From positions 1 to 43,291 of the forward strand of contig NZ_JACJHR010000076.1 in NCBI RefSeq assembly GCF_014174495.1: DNA of 43,291 bases, written 5' to 3'. Positions 1-8,012 of this stretch are shown here, piece by piece. Source of the DNA: Amycolatopsis echigonensis (GTDB lineage: Bacteria > Actinomycetota > Actinomycetes > Mycobacteriales > Pseudonocardiaceae). The notes below the pieces were generated by a model that saw nothing but the letters and a program-made list of their open reading frames with translations, did not search any database and had not been told where the DNA came from. How positions within the stretch are numbered: the first letter of the stretch is position 1; each line of letters starts with the position of its first letter. Position numbers and translations under genes: made by a program.

Positions 1-27
1 GACCTGAACGCGGCGGAGTTGTAGTTT

Positions 28-51
28 GTCATATGACTCGGTCAAATGACC
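28..51 (+). promoter_or_regulatory. TetR-type operator copy 1 (left edge)
   Basis: Two quasi-palindromes of the form GTCANNTGAC, GTCATATGAC at 28-37 and GTCAAATGAC at 41-50, start 13 bp apart. The same 13-bp arrangement recurs at 5339-5362, 5415-5438 and 6400-6423 around the TetR gene at 5472-6080. This copy overlaps the stop codon of the APC permease, so it most likely controls a gene lying just left of the window. The repeat is seen directly; binding by that TetR protein is inferred. Confidence 0.55.
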
Positions 52-1469
52 AGCCCCGCGTAGACCTTCGGTCGGGCCGCTCGGAGGCGCAACGCCCACG
101 CGAGCCCGGCGACGTACGCGAGGACAAGGAAAGCGAGGAACGCCCAGGCGATGCCGGAGGAGCCGATCAGCAGTTCGAAGTTGCCGACCACCAGGAAAAG
201 GGTGCCGAGCAGGCTCGCCGAGGCGATCCCCGGCGCGATGGCGCCCTTCCATTTCGACACGCCGCGGGGGTTTCGGCGAAAGTGCGCGACGATTGCGATG
301 GAGGTCAAGGCAAGCAGGAAGATCAGCCCGAGCGTGCCCGCGCCGCCGAACCAGGCGTAGATCTGCACGACGGGATCGAGCCGGCACACGGCCATGACTG
401 CCAGCGCGATCGAGACGATGCCCGACGTGACCAGGGAGGCGACGTGGGGCGAGCGGTGCTTCGGATGGACCGCTTCGAAACTGGCCGGCAGCACGCCCTT
501 GCGGCCCAACGTGAACGTGTAGCGGGACACGACGTTGTGCACCGTCAGCACGCAAGCGAAAAAGCTGGTCGCGAGCAGGCATTGCATCACGTCGTGCGCG
601 AAGGTCGACACGTAGCGCGTGGCCAGGTCGGGAGTGAGGGCCTCCGGGCGGCTGGCCGCCAGGGCCACGACCTTGCCGGTTCCCGCGCCGACGATGACGG
701 CCCACGCGGAGACCGCGTAAACCACGGCGATGACGAGCACCGCGGTGTAAGTCGCGCGCGGAACGGTGGTGTCCGGATCCTTTGCCTCCGAACGGAACAC
801 CGCGGTCGCTTCAAAGCCGACGAATCCGAAGATCGCGTACATGATCCCGGTTCCCACGGCTCCCTGGCTGAACGCGCCCCACGTGAACGGCTCGCCGGAC
901 AGCCCGCGGTCGCCTCCGTGCACGACGATCGCCAGGTCCAGCACAGCGACGATCAGGATCTCGGCGACGAGCAGAGCACTGAGGACGCGCGCGCTCATTT
1001 CGATGTTGCGGTAGCCGAGAAAGGCGATGGCGAGCAGGCACACCCCCGAGAGCGACCACCAGGGGACGGAAACCGCGGCGAGGGTCACGAGCACGTTGTG
1101 CACGGCGGCGCCGAGGTAGGCCGCGACTGACACGAGCAGCACCGCGTACGTCGCGATCGCCAGGGTCGCGGCGCCGAGGCCGATCACCCGGCCCAAGCCT
1201 TTTTGCACGTAGGAGTAGAACGCTCCGGCGTCGGCGACCTCGGGCGTCATCGCCGAGAACCCGACGGTGAAGAGGACGAGCACGAGGCCCATGACCACGA
1301 AGTTCAGCGGTGCTCCGGTCCCGTTGCCCGTAGCGATCATGAGCGGGATGAGGCCGGCGACGACGGTCAGCGGTGCGGCCATGGCCACGACCATGAAGAC
1401 GATCTGCGGCACGCCGAGCGTGCGCGCCAGCCCTGGGGTCTGCCGGTCCGGCGGGAGGTCACGGGTCAT
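42..1469 (-). CDS. APC-superfamily amino acid/amine permease
   Basis: A 475-residue integral membrane protein of the amino acid-polyamine-organocation superfamily, expected to import an amino acid or amine across the cytoplasmic membrane. The hydrophobic profile is consistent with about 12 helices. The first helix region (VPQIVFMVVAMAAPL, about residues 20-34) carries the family's AAPL-type segment, and a FGFVGFEATAVF stretch near residue 215 resembles the conserved GFE motif of helix 6. The start at 1469 has GAGGAA three bases upstream. It lies 226 bp downstream of the flavin oxidase gene on the same strand, suggesting that uptake and oxidation of one compound are paired, as in the puuP/puuB pair of putrescine catabolism. 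The substrate cannot be read from the sequence. A 24-bp operator overlaps the stop codon but probably belongs to the next gene to the left. Confidence 0.85.
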   Translation of the reverse strand: MTRDLPPDRQTPGLARTLGVPQIVFMVVAMAAPLTVVAGLIPLMIATGNGTGAPLNFVVMGLVLVLFTVGFSAMTPEVADAGAFYSYVQKGLGRVIGLGAATLAIATYAVLLVSVAAYLGAAVHNVLVTLAAVSVPWWSLSGVCLLAIAFLGYRNIEMSARVLSALLVAEILIVAVLDLAIVVHGGDRGLSGEPFTWGAFSQGAVGTGIMYAIFGFVGFEATAVFRSEAKDPDTTVPRATYTAVLVIAVVYAVSAWAVIVGAGTGKVVALAASRPEALTPDLATRYVSTFAHDVMQCLLATSFFACVLTVHNVVSRYTFTLGRKGVLPASFEAVHPKHRSPHVASLVTSGIVSIALAVMAVCRLDPVVQIYAWFGGAGTLGLIFLLALTSIAIVAHFRRNPRGVSKWKGAIAPGIASASLLGTLFLVVGNFELLIGSSGIAWAFLAFLVLAYVAGLAWALRLRAARPKVYAGLVI

Positions 1470-1695
1470 GGGTTCCTCGCATCGCAGTCGAATGGGGGAA
1501 AGGCCGCGGGCACCGGAGTTCTCGCGACTCGGCCAGGGCGCGCCGGGACGGGCGGCGCCCGGTCCGGACGGCGTCGCCCCGTTCGAGCCAGGCAGCGTTC
1601 TGCGCGTGAGCCGGGAGCCGGGCCTGGCGTCGATCCGTCTTGACCGGAGCGGTCCGATGTGGACTGTGCGGCTGGCTCGGCGCGAGCCGGGCAGC

Positions 1696-3048
1696 TCAGG
1701 CAGCAGTCGGATCGCCCTTCCGAGCGTTCCGTCTGCTGCCGTTGATCCGGTCGGTGAAGCGGTCGACCGCCCAGATCGTGCGCAGCCCGAGCGGGCTCAT
1801 CATGAGCGGGCGGGGGAAACGGGCTTTCTCGGCCCACAGGACGTCCAGGTCTTCGGGTCGTTCGCCGTCGACGACGAGATCCGCGAGGAGGGCGCCGACG
1901 TACGGTGCTTGCGCCAGGCCGTGGCCGTTGCAGGCGATCGAGTAGAAGACGGTGCCGCCGATCCGTCCGGCGACCGGAAGCCACGACGAGGTGATGGCGA
2001 TCCAGCCTCCCCAAGCGCGGTCCACCGCTACGTCGGCCAGGCTCGGGAACCGCGTCGCGAACGCGTCGGCGAGTTCCCGGACCAGTCGCGGGTCGGGGCG
2101 CTTTTCCGTTGCCGGAAGCGGAAAGCGCGTGCCCCGCTCGACCCGGCGCACGCCGAAGACGATCGTGTCGCGCGGGGTCAGCCGGTAGTTCTCCATGATG
2201 TTGTGCTGGGTGATCAGCCCGGAACGGCTGGTCCAGCCCAGCGCCTTCAAGCGGACGGGGTCGATCGGCTCGGTCTCCGCCTCGATCACCCACAGCGGCA
2301 CCGAAAGGTGCTTGGGCGTGATCGTCCATTCGCCCGAGAAGGCGTTCGTCGCGAGCACGGCCTTGTCCGCGCGCACCTTGCCTCGAGGGGTCGAAAGCAC
2401 GACCTGACCGCCGTCGCGGGCGACGTCCGTGACCTTGGTCTGTTCGAAGACTCGAGCGGACGACGTCAGGAGTCCCCGGCGCACGCCGCGGGTGAACTTG
2501 CCGGGGTTCATGATCCCGCCGGCCACTTCGCGCATGCCGCCGAGGAAACCGCGCGGGATTCCGAGTTCCTCGCTCGTGCCGAGCTCGACCTTGGTCCCCG
2601 CCCGGTGCAGGATCTTGGCCACGCGCCGCACTCGTCCCAGTTGTCCTCGGGACACCGCGGCGAAGGTGTTGCCCGCGGCTTCGTAGTCGCAGTCGATGCC
2701 CAGACGCTTGATCAGGTCTTCGACGTGCAGCGCGGCGTGCTCGGCCAACCGGGCCATGGCGGGCATTTTCTTGCGGAAGAAGAGATTCAGCAGCTGGATG
2801 TCGCCGCCGGGCGCGCTCGCGAGCTGGCCGGCGTTGCGGGAACTGGAACCGTGGCCGCAGAACTGGGCCTCCAGCACCACGACGTCCTGCCCGCGTTCGG
2901 CGAGGCGCAGCGCGGCCGACATGCCGCCCAGCCCGCCGCCGACGACCGCGACGGCGCAGCCGAGGTCGCCGTCCAGCGGCGGCCGGACGTCGGACGGCGG
3001 GCCGATCCAACCGGTGAAGCCGAGGTAGTCGACGTTGGCTGTGTCCAC
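1696..3048 (-). CDS. FAD-dependent oxidoreductase, DAO (D-amino acid oxidase-like) family
   Basis: A 450-residue flavoprotein. The N-terminal dinucleotide fold is clear: VAVVGGGLGGMSAALRLAERG with GxGxxG at about residues 37-42, followed by VVVLEAQ. The SSSRNAGQL segment and the C-terminal GWIAITSSWLPVAGRI and ACNGHGLAQAPYVG segments are typical of the glycine/D-amino acid oxidase group that includes gamma-glutamylputrescine oxidase PuuB. It should oxidise a C-N bond of an amino acid or amine with FAD. The GTG start at 3048 was chosen because AGGAG lies five bases upstream and the upstream gene stops only 8 bp before; the frame stays open further upstream but runs across that gene. The neighbouring permease, membrane protein and exporter suggest one amine-handling unit. 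The exact substrate is unknown. Confidence 0.82.
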   Translation of the reverse strand: MDTANVDYLGFTGWIGPPSDVRPPLDGDLGCAVAVVGGGLGGMSAALRLAERGQDVVVLEAQFCGHGSSSRNAGQLASAPGGDIQLLNLFFRKKMPAMARLAEHAALHVEDLIKRLGIDCDYEAAGNTFAAVSRGQLGRVRRVAKILHRAGTKVELGTSEELGIPRGFLGGMREVAGGIMNPGKFTRGVRRGLLTSSARVFEQTKVTDVARDGGQVVLSTPRGKVRADKAVLATNAFSGEWTITPKHLSVPLWVIEAETEPIDPVRLKALGWTSRSGLITQHNIMENYRLTPRDTIVFGVRRVERGTRFPLPATEKRPDPRLVRELADAFATRFPSLADVAVDRAWGGWIAITSSWLPVAGRIGGTVFYSIACNGHGLAQAPYVGALLADLVVDGERPEDLDVLWAEKARFPRPLMMSPLGLRTIWAVDRFTDRINGSRRNARKGDPTAA

Positions 3049-3056
3049 GGGATCTC

Positions 3057-3752
3057 CTAGGCGCTCGCGAGCTTGGTGCGTCCGGACCGGGAAGCCGGCT
3101 CGAGCCCGGTCGCGACGTTGTGGTCGTGCAGGGCGCGGTAGGCCCGGAAAATCACGTACATCTGGGTGCCCCAGGTGGCGAGGGCGAGCGTGTAGAACGT
3201 CGTGCGGTACTGGTCGTCCGGAATCGGCAGGAAGTCGTACATCACCGCGATCGCCAGACCCGCCGCGGTGGCGAGAGCGGAAGCGACGGCCGAACCCTTG
3301 GCGCGGGCCCGCCAGAGCCGCACCGTGAAATAGGCGAGGTAGATCGCCGTGACCGCGTTGACCGCGACGTAGAAGATCGCCGAGCCAGCGTGGAATCCCC
3401 AATGGAACTGCTGCAAGTACAGTCCCGCCACGGCCGCCAGCGCGAACGCGCTGACATCGGTTGCCGCCGAAGGCTTGTAGAGGTGCGTCACGCGCATGAG
3501 GCCCAGGACGAGGATCAGCGTGATGCCTACTGAGCGCGAGAAAGCGTCGAGGAAATACGCCGCGAAGTACATCGGGCTGTGTTCGTCGCCGCCGAGCAGG
3601 GACCAGAGCAGGAAGTTCGTCCCGGACGTGGCGACGACGATCCATTCCAGGCCCAGCAAATAGTTTCCGTAACGCCGGATGAACTTCACGCCGTAAGTGA
3701 ACCCGGCGAAAATCATCCAGACGTCGGCGAGGGAGAAAAGTATTTCTTTCAT
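3057..3752 (-). CDS. Uncharacterised multi-pass membrane protein
   Basis: A 231-residue hydrophobic protein with roughly seven predicted membrane helices (for example ADVWMIFAGFTYGVKFI near the start, GITLILVLGLMRV and FALAAVAGLYLQQF in the middle). I do not recognise the family and see no transport or enzymatic motif. It ends in a short basic cytosolic tail (SRSGRTKLASA). It sits 8 bp upstream of the DAO-type flavin oxidase and 52 bp downstream of the MFS exporter on the same strand, so it is almost certainly co-transcribed. It could be an accessory subunit for either neighbour, for instance an electron acceptor partner or membrane anchor, but that is speculation. The ATG at 3752 is the longest reasonable start and is consistent with a first helix close to the N-terminus. 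Confidence 0.75.
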   Translation of the reverse strand: MKEILFSLADVWMIFAGFTYGVKFIRRYGNYLLGLEWIVVATSGTNFLLWSLLGGDEHSPMYFAAYFLDAFSRSVGITLILVLGLMRVTHLYKPSAATDVSAFALAAVAGLYLQQFHWGFHAGSAIFYVAVNAVTAIYLAYFTVRLWRARAKGSAVASALATAAGLAIAVMYDFLPIPDDQYRTTFYTLALATWGTQMYVIFRAYRALHDHNVATGLEPASRSGRTKLASA

Positions 3753-3804
3753 TTCGGTATTCCTCGAGTTTCGGGCCTTCGCTTTCGTCGAAGGCGGCGA
3801 TGGT

Positions 3805-5259
3805 TCAGGCGAGGCGGCGCCGGGCGCGCGCCCGGGAGACGACCAAGGTCGCCAGCACGAGCAGGGCCACGACGGCGGCGATCCAGTAGCCGGAGCCGTA
3901 GAGATCCGCGGTAGCGACTTCCTCGCCGGTGCCGCGCACCGGGGTCACCGAGACGCTGAGGTCGGCGCTGATCAACGCGGTGCCGACGGCGAATCCCACG
4001 GCCATGAAAGTCCCCGCGACGCCGGCGGCCATCCCGGCCTTTTCTTCGGGCACGGCTCGTTGCGCGATCGCGAAACCGGCCGCGTAGCCGATGCTGCAGC
4101 CGAGGCCCATGACCGCTGCGCCGACGAGGTACTGCCACTGCTGGTCGTGCGCCAGCGCGAGCCAGGCAAGGCCCGCGGCACTGACCAGCGCCCCGGCCAC
4201 GAACATCGAGGCGCCGCGTCCGTTGGCCGCCGGACGGTCCGCGATGGCGCCGCCGAGCAGGAAGGTCACCGCGAACGGCACCATCAGCCAGCCCGTCTGC
4301 AGTGCGCTGAGCCCCAATCCGTAGGCGTCGGCCGGACGGAGCGTCGCCGGAACGACCTGGGCGTAATCGCTGACCAAGAGCAGATAGGCCGAGTTCACCG
4401 CCGCGAACAAGGCGATGCACACGCACGCCGCCGTCACGAGCGGGGTTTTCATCAAGGACACGTCGAAGACCGCGGACGCCGATTTCCGTTCGACGCGCAG
4501 CCAGAGAATCCCGCCTGCGACGCCGAGAGCCAACGGGATCAACGCCCCGGCGCCCCACACCAGACCCTGCGTCAGCGTCAGCAGGATCGCCGCCACCCAG
4601 CCGATCATCCAGACGGTGCCGACCACGCCGACCCGGCCGGAGGGTTCGGCGGGCGGAGTGTGCGGAATGGTCGCGTACGAGGCGACGGTGGTCACGGCGA
4701 ATGCCGCGGTCAGGATGAAGAAAAAGCTTCGCAGCGACAGATTCTGCACGATCAGGCCGCCGCCGATCATTCCGACGACAATTCCGACACCGGTGGCGAT
4801 CACGAGAACCGCTACGCCCGCGGTGATTCCGCGCTCGCCGAGGTTTCTGCGAAGGAACCCCAGGGGCAGCAACTGCGCGGCCCCGCCGAAGCCCATTACG
4901 AGACAGCCCGCCAGCAGCGACGGATACGAGTTGCCCACCGCGGGAATGAGCGCGCCCAAGGTGAGAAAAGCGGACGCGAGCACTGACGCGTTGCGATCCC
5001 CGTAGAGGTCGGCGAGCCGGGGAAGCAGGATGAATCCGGCTCCGCCGCCCAGCGTGAGCGCGGTGTAGACCCAGGTGGTCTGGGCGAGCGTGACGAGGTG
5101 GTAGTGCGTCGCGATGACCGGCAGAAGCGGCGGCACCACGAAGATGACCGCGTTGGTCAAGACGACCAGCACCGCGCCGATGCTGAGGAGAGGGACTCTT
5201 CGGGCCGCCGGAAGGGGCGGCGCGGTGCGGACGAGGTCAGGCCGGTGCAGTTCTGCCAT
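3805..5259 (-). CDS. MFS transporter, probably 14-helix DHA2-type exporter
   Basis: A 484-residue major facilitator protein. Motif A after helix 2 is recognisable (LPRLADLYGDRNA). The extra central pair of helices (about GTVWMIGWVAAILLTLTQ and LIPLALGVAGGILWL) suggests the 14-helix drug:H+ antiporter-2 layout, so export is more likely than import. The ATG at 5259 was chosen because the first helix starts about 25 residues later; the open frame continues upstream but through the promoter and operator. It faces the TetR gene at 5472, and a good promoter with an overlapping operator copy lies between them, the classic arrangement of a TetR-controlled efflux pump. It heads a leftward group with the membrane protein and flavin oxidase. 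The substrate is unknown. Confidence 0.83.
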   Translation of the reverse strand: MAELHRPDLVRTAPPLPAARRVPLLSIGAVLVVLTNAVIFVVPPLLPVIATHYHLVTLAQTTWVYTALTLGGGAGFILLPRLADLYGDRNASVLASAFLTLGALIPAVGNSYPSLLAGCLVMGFGGAAQLLPLGFLRRNLGERGITAGVAVLVIATGVGIVVGMIGGGLIVQNLSLRSFFFILTAAFAVTTVASYATIPHTPPAEPSGRVGVVGTVWMIGWVAAILLTLTQGLVWGAGALIPLALGVAGGILWLRVERKSASAVFDVSLMKTPLVTAACVCIALFAAVNSAYLLLVSDYAQVVPATLRPADAYGLGLSALQTGWLMVPFAVTFLLGGAIADRPAANGRGASMFVAGALVSAAGLAWLALAHDQQWQYLVGAAVMGLGCSIGYAAGFAIAQRAVPEEKAGMAAGVAGTFMAVGFAVGTALISADLSVSVTPVRGTGEEVATADLYGSGYWIAAVVALLVLATLVVSRARARRRLA

Positions 5260-5323
5260 GGTCGACTCCGATGTCGTGGGCGGGCCTGCGGAAGGTGAGC
5301 GATCCCCGGTGCTCAGGGCCCAT

Positions 5324-5352
5324 AAGCTAACCCTTCTTGGTCGTCCGATCAA
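5324..5352 (-). promoter_or_regulatory. Promoter of the MFS exporter group
   Basis: On the minus strand a TTGATC -35 box (5347-5352) and a TAGCTT -10 box (5324-5329) are separated by exactly 17 bp and point toward the exporter start at 5259. The -35 box and spacer lie inside the operator copy at 5339-5362, so repressor binding would block RNA polymerase. The boxes are seen; their activity is inferred. Confidence 0.55.
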
Positions 5353-5362
5353 GTTGTTTGAC
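5339..5362 (-). promoter_or_regulatory. TetR-type operator copy 2
   Basis: Read on the minus strand this contains GTCAAACAAC and, starting 13 bp later, ATCGGACGAC. It aligns with the copy at 6400-6423 at most positions, including the ACTT linker region. It overlaps the -35 element of the exporter promoter. Confidence 0.6.
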
Positions 5363-5414
5363 CAAGAGTTTTCCGGCCGTCGGCGCGACCGCCCGCCCGG
5401 CCGCACTGGTAGTC

Positions 5415-5438
5415 TGGGGTCGACTGGGTCAAATGTCC
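5415..5438 (+). promoter_or_regulatory. TetR-type operator copy 3 (autoregulation)
   Basis: GTCAAATGTC at 5428-5437 with a weaker half-unit 13 bp upstream that keeps only the GGTCGAC end. It lies 34 bp before the TetR start and just downstream of a TAGTCT possible -10 box at 5410-5415, a position suited to negative autoregulation. This is the most degenerate of the four copies. Confidence 0.45.
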
Positions 5439-5471
5439 TAGTCGTACCGGGCAGCACTGCGGGAGGGCTCC

Positions 5472-6080
5472 ATGCCACGCGTCTCGGCCGTCGAACGCCG
5501 GCAGGACTTCGTCAACGCGGCGATGGAGGTCATCGCCTCCCGCGGCATCGACGGCGCCACGACGCGACGGATCGCCGAACAGGCGCAGGCGCCGCTGGCG
5601 ACGCTGCACTATTGCTACAACTCCAAGGAAGACCTGTTCGCGGACGTCTACGAATTCGTCGGGTCCCGGTTCCAGGCGGTCCTGGACGGCAGCGATCCGC
5701 ACAGCGGCCTCGCGGAAACCGCCCGGCAACTCCTTCGCGGGGTGCTCAGCTGCTACTTCGAGTCGCACACCTTCGCGGCGGCGACGCTGGAGCTGTTCAG
5801 CTGGGCGCAACGGCAGTCCGAGAACCGCGGGCTGGGCGTCTACGAGCGTGCGTTCGAGACGATGCGCGGCATTCTGCGGAAAGCGGCGCCGGGCGATCAG
5901 CTCAGCTCCGAAGCGATCGAAGACATCGTCAACGTCATCACTTCCCTTGCTGACGGCTTCGCCTTGAATTGGCTTACGCGCGGCGACGATTCTCTCGCCG
6001 ACGACAAGATCAATCTCGTCACGGCGGTGCTGGACAGCTGGCTCGCGGACCGGATCGCCCAAGAGGCGACGGCGCGCTGA
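5472..6080 (+). CDS. TetR-family transcriptional regulator
   Basis: A 202-residue regulator. The N-terminal helix-turn-helix is typical: RRQDFVNAAMEVIASRG at about residues 9-25, then GATTRRIAEQAQAPLATLHYCYNSKEDLF through about residue 57. The C-terminal ligand-binding domain has no recognisable specificity. It is transcribed divergently from the MFS exporter, and operator-like repeats flank it on both sides, with a fourth copy at the left edge of the window. It probably represses the exporter group, itself and the monooxygenase operon, with the inducer being a substrate or product of that pathway. The ATG at 5472 starts eight residues before the first DNA-binding-domain helix, the usual distance for the family. 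Confidence 0.9.
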   Translation: MPRVSAVERRQDFVNAAMEVIASRGIDGATTRRIAEQAQAPLATLHYCYNSKEDLFADVYEFVGSRFQAVLDGSDPHSGLAETARQLLRGVLSCYFESHTFAAATLELFSWAQRQSENRGLGVYERAFETMRGILRKAAPGDQLSSEAIEDIVNVITSLADGFALNWLTRGDDSLADDKINLVTAVLDSWLADRIAQEATAR

Positions 6081-6368
6081 ACCGGTCCCGCTCCTGCGGA
6101 CGGCCTGGCCGCCGCGGGAGAACGGGCTCACCCGGCCGGGCCGGGCCCGCTGATTCCGGTTGGCCCTAGCACTTTTCGCCGAGGTCGGCGAGCTTCGTGC
6201 CGTCGCCCGGCGCTCTCCGTCTCGGTCTCGCTGCGTACCTGATCGCCGCTCCGGCCAGGAATCGCGCTGCCTCGCGGCCAGTGTTCCTGAGCCGGAAAAT
6301 GCTGTGCTCCCCACCGTTCCCCGGGTCCGCCCGGCTGGGTGATCGGGTCGCGGCGGCGAAGTCGGGCC

Positions 6369-6397
6369 TTGACGTCCGACGGCTCGTGCCACACACT
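6369..6397 (+). promoter_or_regulatory. Possible promoter of the monooxygenase operon
   Basis: TTGACG at 6369-6374 is followed after 17 bp by CACACT at 6392-6397, a weak -10 match. The operator copy begins 3 bp downstream, where it would cover the transcription start. The -35 box is good and the -10 box is poor. Confidence 0.4.
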
Positions 6398-6399
6398 CT

Positions 6400-6423
6400 G
6401 TCAAACGACTTTATCAAATGACC
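6400..6423 (+). promoter_or_regulatory. TetR-type operator copy 4
   Basis: GTCAAACGAC at 6400-6409 and ATCAAATGAC at 6413-6422, starts 13 bp apart, followed by C. This is one of the clearest of the four copies and sits 75 bp upstream of the monooxygenase start. Confidence 0.62.
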
Positions 6424-6497
6424 AACTTCGGTCCCGGTCGTTGACGCCGGTCAGCGGTGTCCCGGCGTCGTCAGCACGCATCGGAAGGACGCAGAAC

Positions 6498-8012
6498 ATG
6501 AAGGAACGGAGCGCGACGGAGCGCGCCGACATTGTCGTGATCGGCGCGGGGGTGTCCGGCATCGGCGCGAGCCGGCAGCTGGCGGCCGAGTTCCCGGACA
6601 AGAAGATCCTCGTCCTCGAATCCCGCGCGGCGATCGGCGGGACGTGGGATCTGTTCCGCTATCCGGGCGTCCGCTCCGACTCCGACCTGCACACCTATGC
6701 CTACGATTTCAAGCCGTGGCGGCACCGGAGCGCGATCGCCGAAGCCCCGTTGATCCGCGAGTACCTCGACGAGACGGTGGCCGAATTCGGCCTGGACAAG
6801 ATCCTCCGCCTCGGCCACCGCGTGACGGCGGCGGACTGGTCGAGCGCCGAAGCGCAGTGGACGCTTCAGGTCCGGGTGACCGGCGCGGACGGGGCCGAGA
6901 GCGAGAAGACCGTCAAGGCCGGCTTCGTCTTCAGCGCGACCGGTTATTACCGCTACGACAAGGGATACACGCCGCACTTCGAGGGCCGTGAGGTTTTCCG
7001 GGGCGACATCCTGCACCCTCAGGAATGGCCGGAGGATTACGACTACCGCGGCAAACGCGTCGTGATCATCGGAAGCGGCGCGACGGCGGTGACCATGCTG
7101 CCGGCCATGCTGATGGGCGAGGGCGCCGCGGCGCACGTGACGATGCTGCAGCGCACGCCGAGTTACGTCGCCTCGGCTCCTCGGGTCGACAAGATCGCGC
7201 TCGCGCTCAGCAAGGTGCTCGGGGCGAAGGCCGGTTACGCGGCCACGCGGCGGAAGAACATCTGGCAGGACTTCCTCCTCGTCTCGGTCCTCACCAAGTT
7301 CCCGAATTTCGGGCGGAAGCTGCTCCGCAAGCTGGCGCTCAAGGACCTCCCGCCCGGGTTCGACGTGGACACCCATTTCAACCCGCCGTACGACCCGTGG
7401 GACCAGCGGCTCTGCGTCACCCCGGACGGCGAGTTCTTCCACGCCCTGCGCGACGGGAAGGCCGACGTGGTCACTGACCGGATCGACCGCTTCACCGAGA
7501 AGGGCATCCTGCTGGAATCGGGCAAGACCTTGGAGGCCGACCTCGTCGTGACGGCGACCGGCCTGGCCCTGCAGCTCCTGGGCGGCATCCAGCCGACAGT
7601 GGACGGCGTTCCGGCGAAGCTGCCGGACACCGTGCTGTACCGCGGCTGCCTGATCTCCGGGGTGCCGAACTGGGCCATGATGTTCGGGTACACGAAGGCG
7701 TCCTGGACCCTGCGCCTGAGCAACGTGTGCCGCTTGGTCGCCGACGTGCTCCGCCGCATGGACGCGACCGGGCAGGAGATCGTGGTGCCGGTCGCGCCGG
7801 AAAACCTGGCCAAGGAAGACGTCGTCGACCTCAGCGCGGGGTACCTGCGGCGGTCGCTGCACGAGCTTCCGAAGCAGGGCACCGAACTGCCGTGGCGGAT
7901 GCGCACCACCTTCGTTCCGGACAACCGGCTGTTCAAGGGACAGCTGATCGACGAGAGTCTCCGGTTCTCGACCCGGACTTCCACCCTCGCCGGCGTCGGA
8001 GCCGGGTCGTGA
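6498..8012 (+). CDS. Baeyer-Villiger-type flavin monooxygenase (EthA/MymA-like)
   Basis: A 504-residue FAD/NADPH monooxygenase expected to insert oxygen next to a ketone, giving an ester, or to oxidise a heteroatom. Two dinucleotide folds are visible: GAGVSG at residues 16-21 for FAD and GSGATA at about 192-197 for NADPH. Between them the diagnostic fingerprint FxGxxxHxxxW(P/D) is perfect: FRGDILHPQEWP at residues 167-178. The C-terminal GYTKASWTLRLSN segment is typical of the mycobacterial EthA/MymA branch. The ATG at 6498 has GGAAGGAC upstream; the open frame extends further upstream but across the operator. It overlaps the esterase gene by 4 bp. A monooxygenase-esterase pair is the classic order for breaking a ketone into acid and alcohol, and it recalls the mycobacterial mymA (Rv3083)-lipR (Rv3084) arrangement. 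Confidence 0.9.
   Translation: MKERSATERADIVVIGAGVSGIGASRQLAAEFPDKKILVLESRAAIGGTWDLFRYPGVRSDSDLHTYAYDFKPWRHRSAIAEAPLIREYLDETVAEFGLDKILRLGHRVTAADWSSAEAQWTLQVRVTGADGAESEKTVKAGFVFSATGYYRYDKGYTPHFEGREVFRGDILHPQEWPEDYDYRGKRVVIIGSGATAVTMLPAMLMGEGAAAHVTMLQRTPSYVASAPRVDKIALALSKVLGAKAGYAATRRKNIWQDFLLVSVLTKFPNFGRKLLRKLALKDLPPGFDVDTHFNPPYDPWDQRLCVTPDGEFFHALRDGKADVVTDRIDRFTEKGILLESGKTLEADLVVTATGLALQLLGGIQPTVDGVPAKLPDTVLYRGCLISGVPNWAMMFGYTKASWTLRLSNVCRLVADVLRRMDATGQEIVVPVAPENLAKEDVVDLSAGYLRRSLHELPKQGTELPWRMRTTFVPDNRLFKGQLIDESLRFSTRTSTLAGVGAGS

Larger units (their letters stand above)
6081..6497. other. Intergenic region before the monooxygenase operon
   Basis: About 417 bp with no convincing gene. Short open frames on both strands lack ribosome binding sites and recognisable sequence. 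The right end holds a possible promoter and an operator copy, listed separately. The first part, just after tetR, is rich in inverted GC repeats (for example GGCCGGGCCGGGCCC near 6135) and may hold a terminator. Confidence 0.5.

Noticed and set aside
1267..3060. Long open frame on the plus strand opposite the flavin oxidase
   Set aside because: High-GC shadow frame; low-complexity Arg/Gly/Asp-rich translation, no family resemblance, and the opposite strand encodes a clear FAD enzyme. The same applies to other long antisense frames such as 6471-8084, 9315-11636, 22454-23974 and 33084-34898.
6081..6497. Short frames in the gap before the monooxygenase (for example 6197-6421)
   Set aside because: No ribosome binding site, and the longest runs into the operator; no recognisable sequence.
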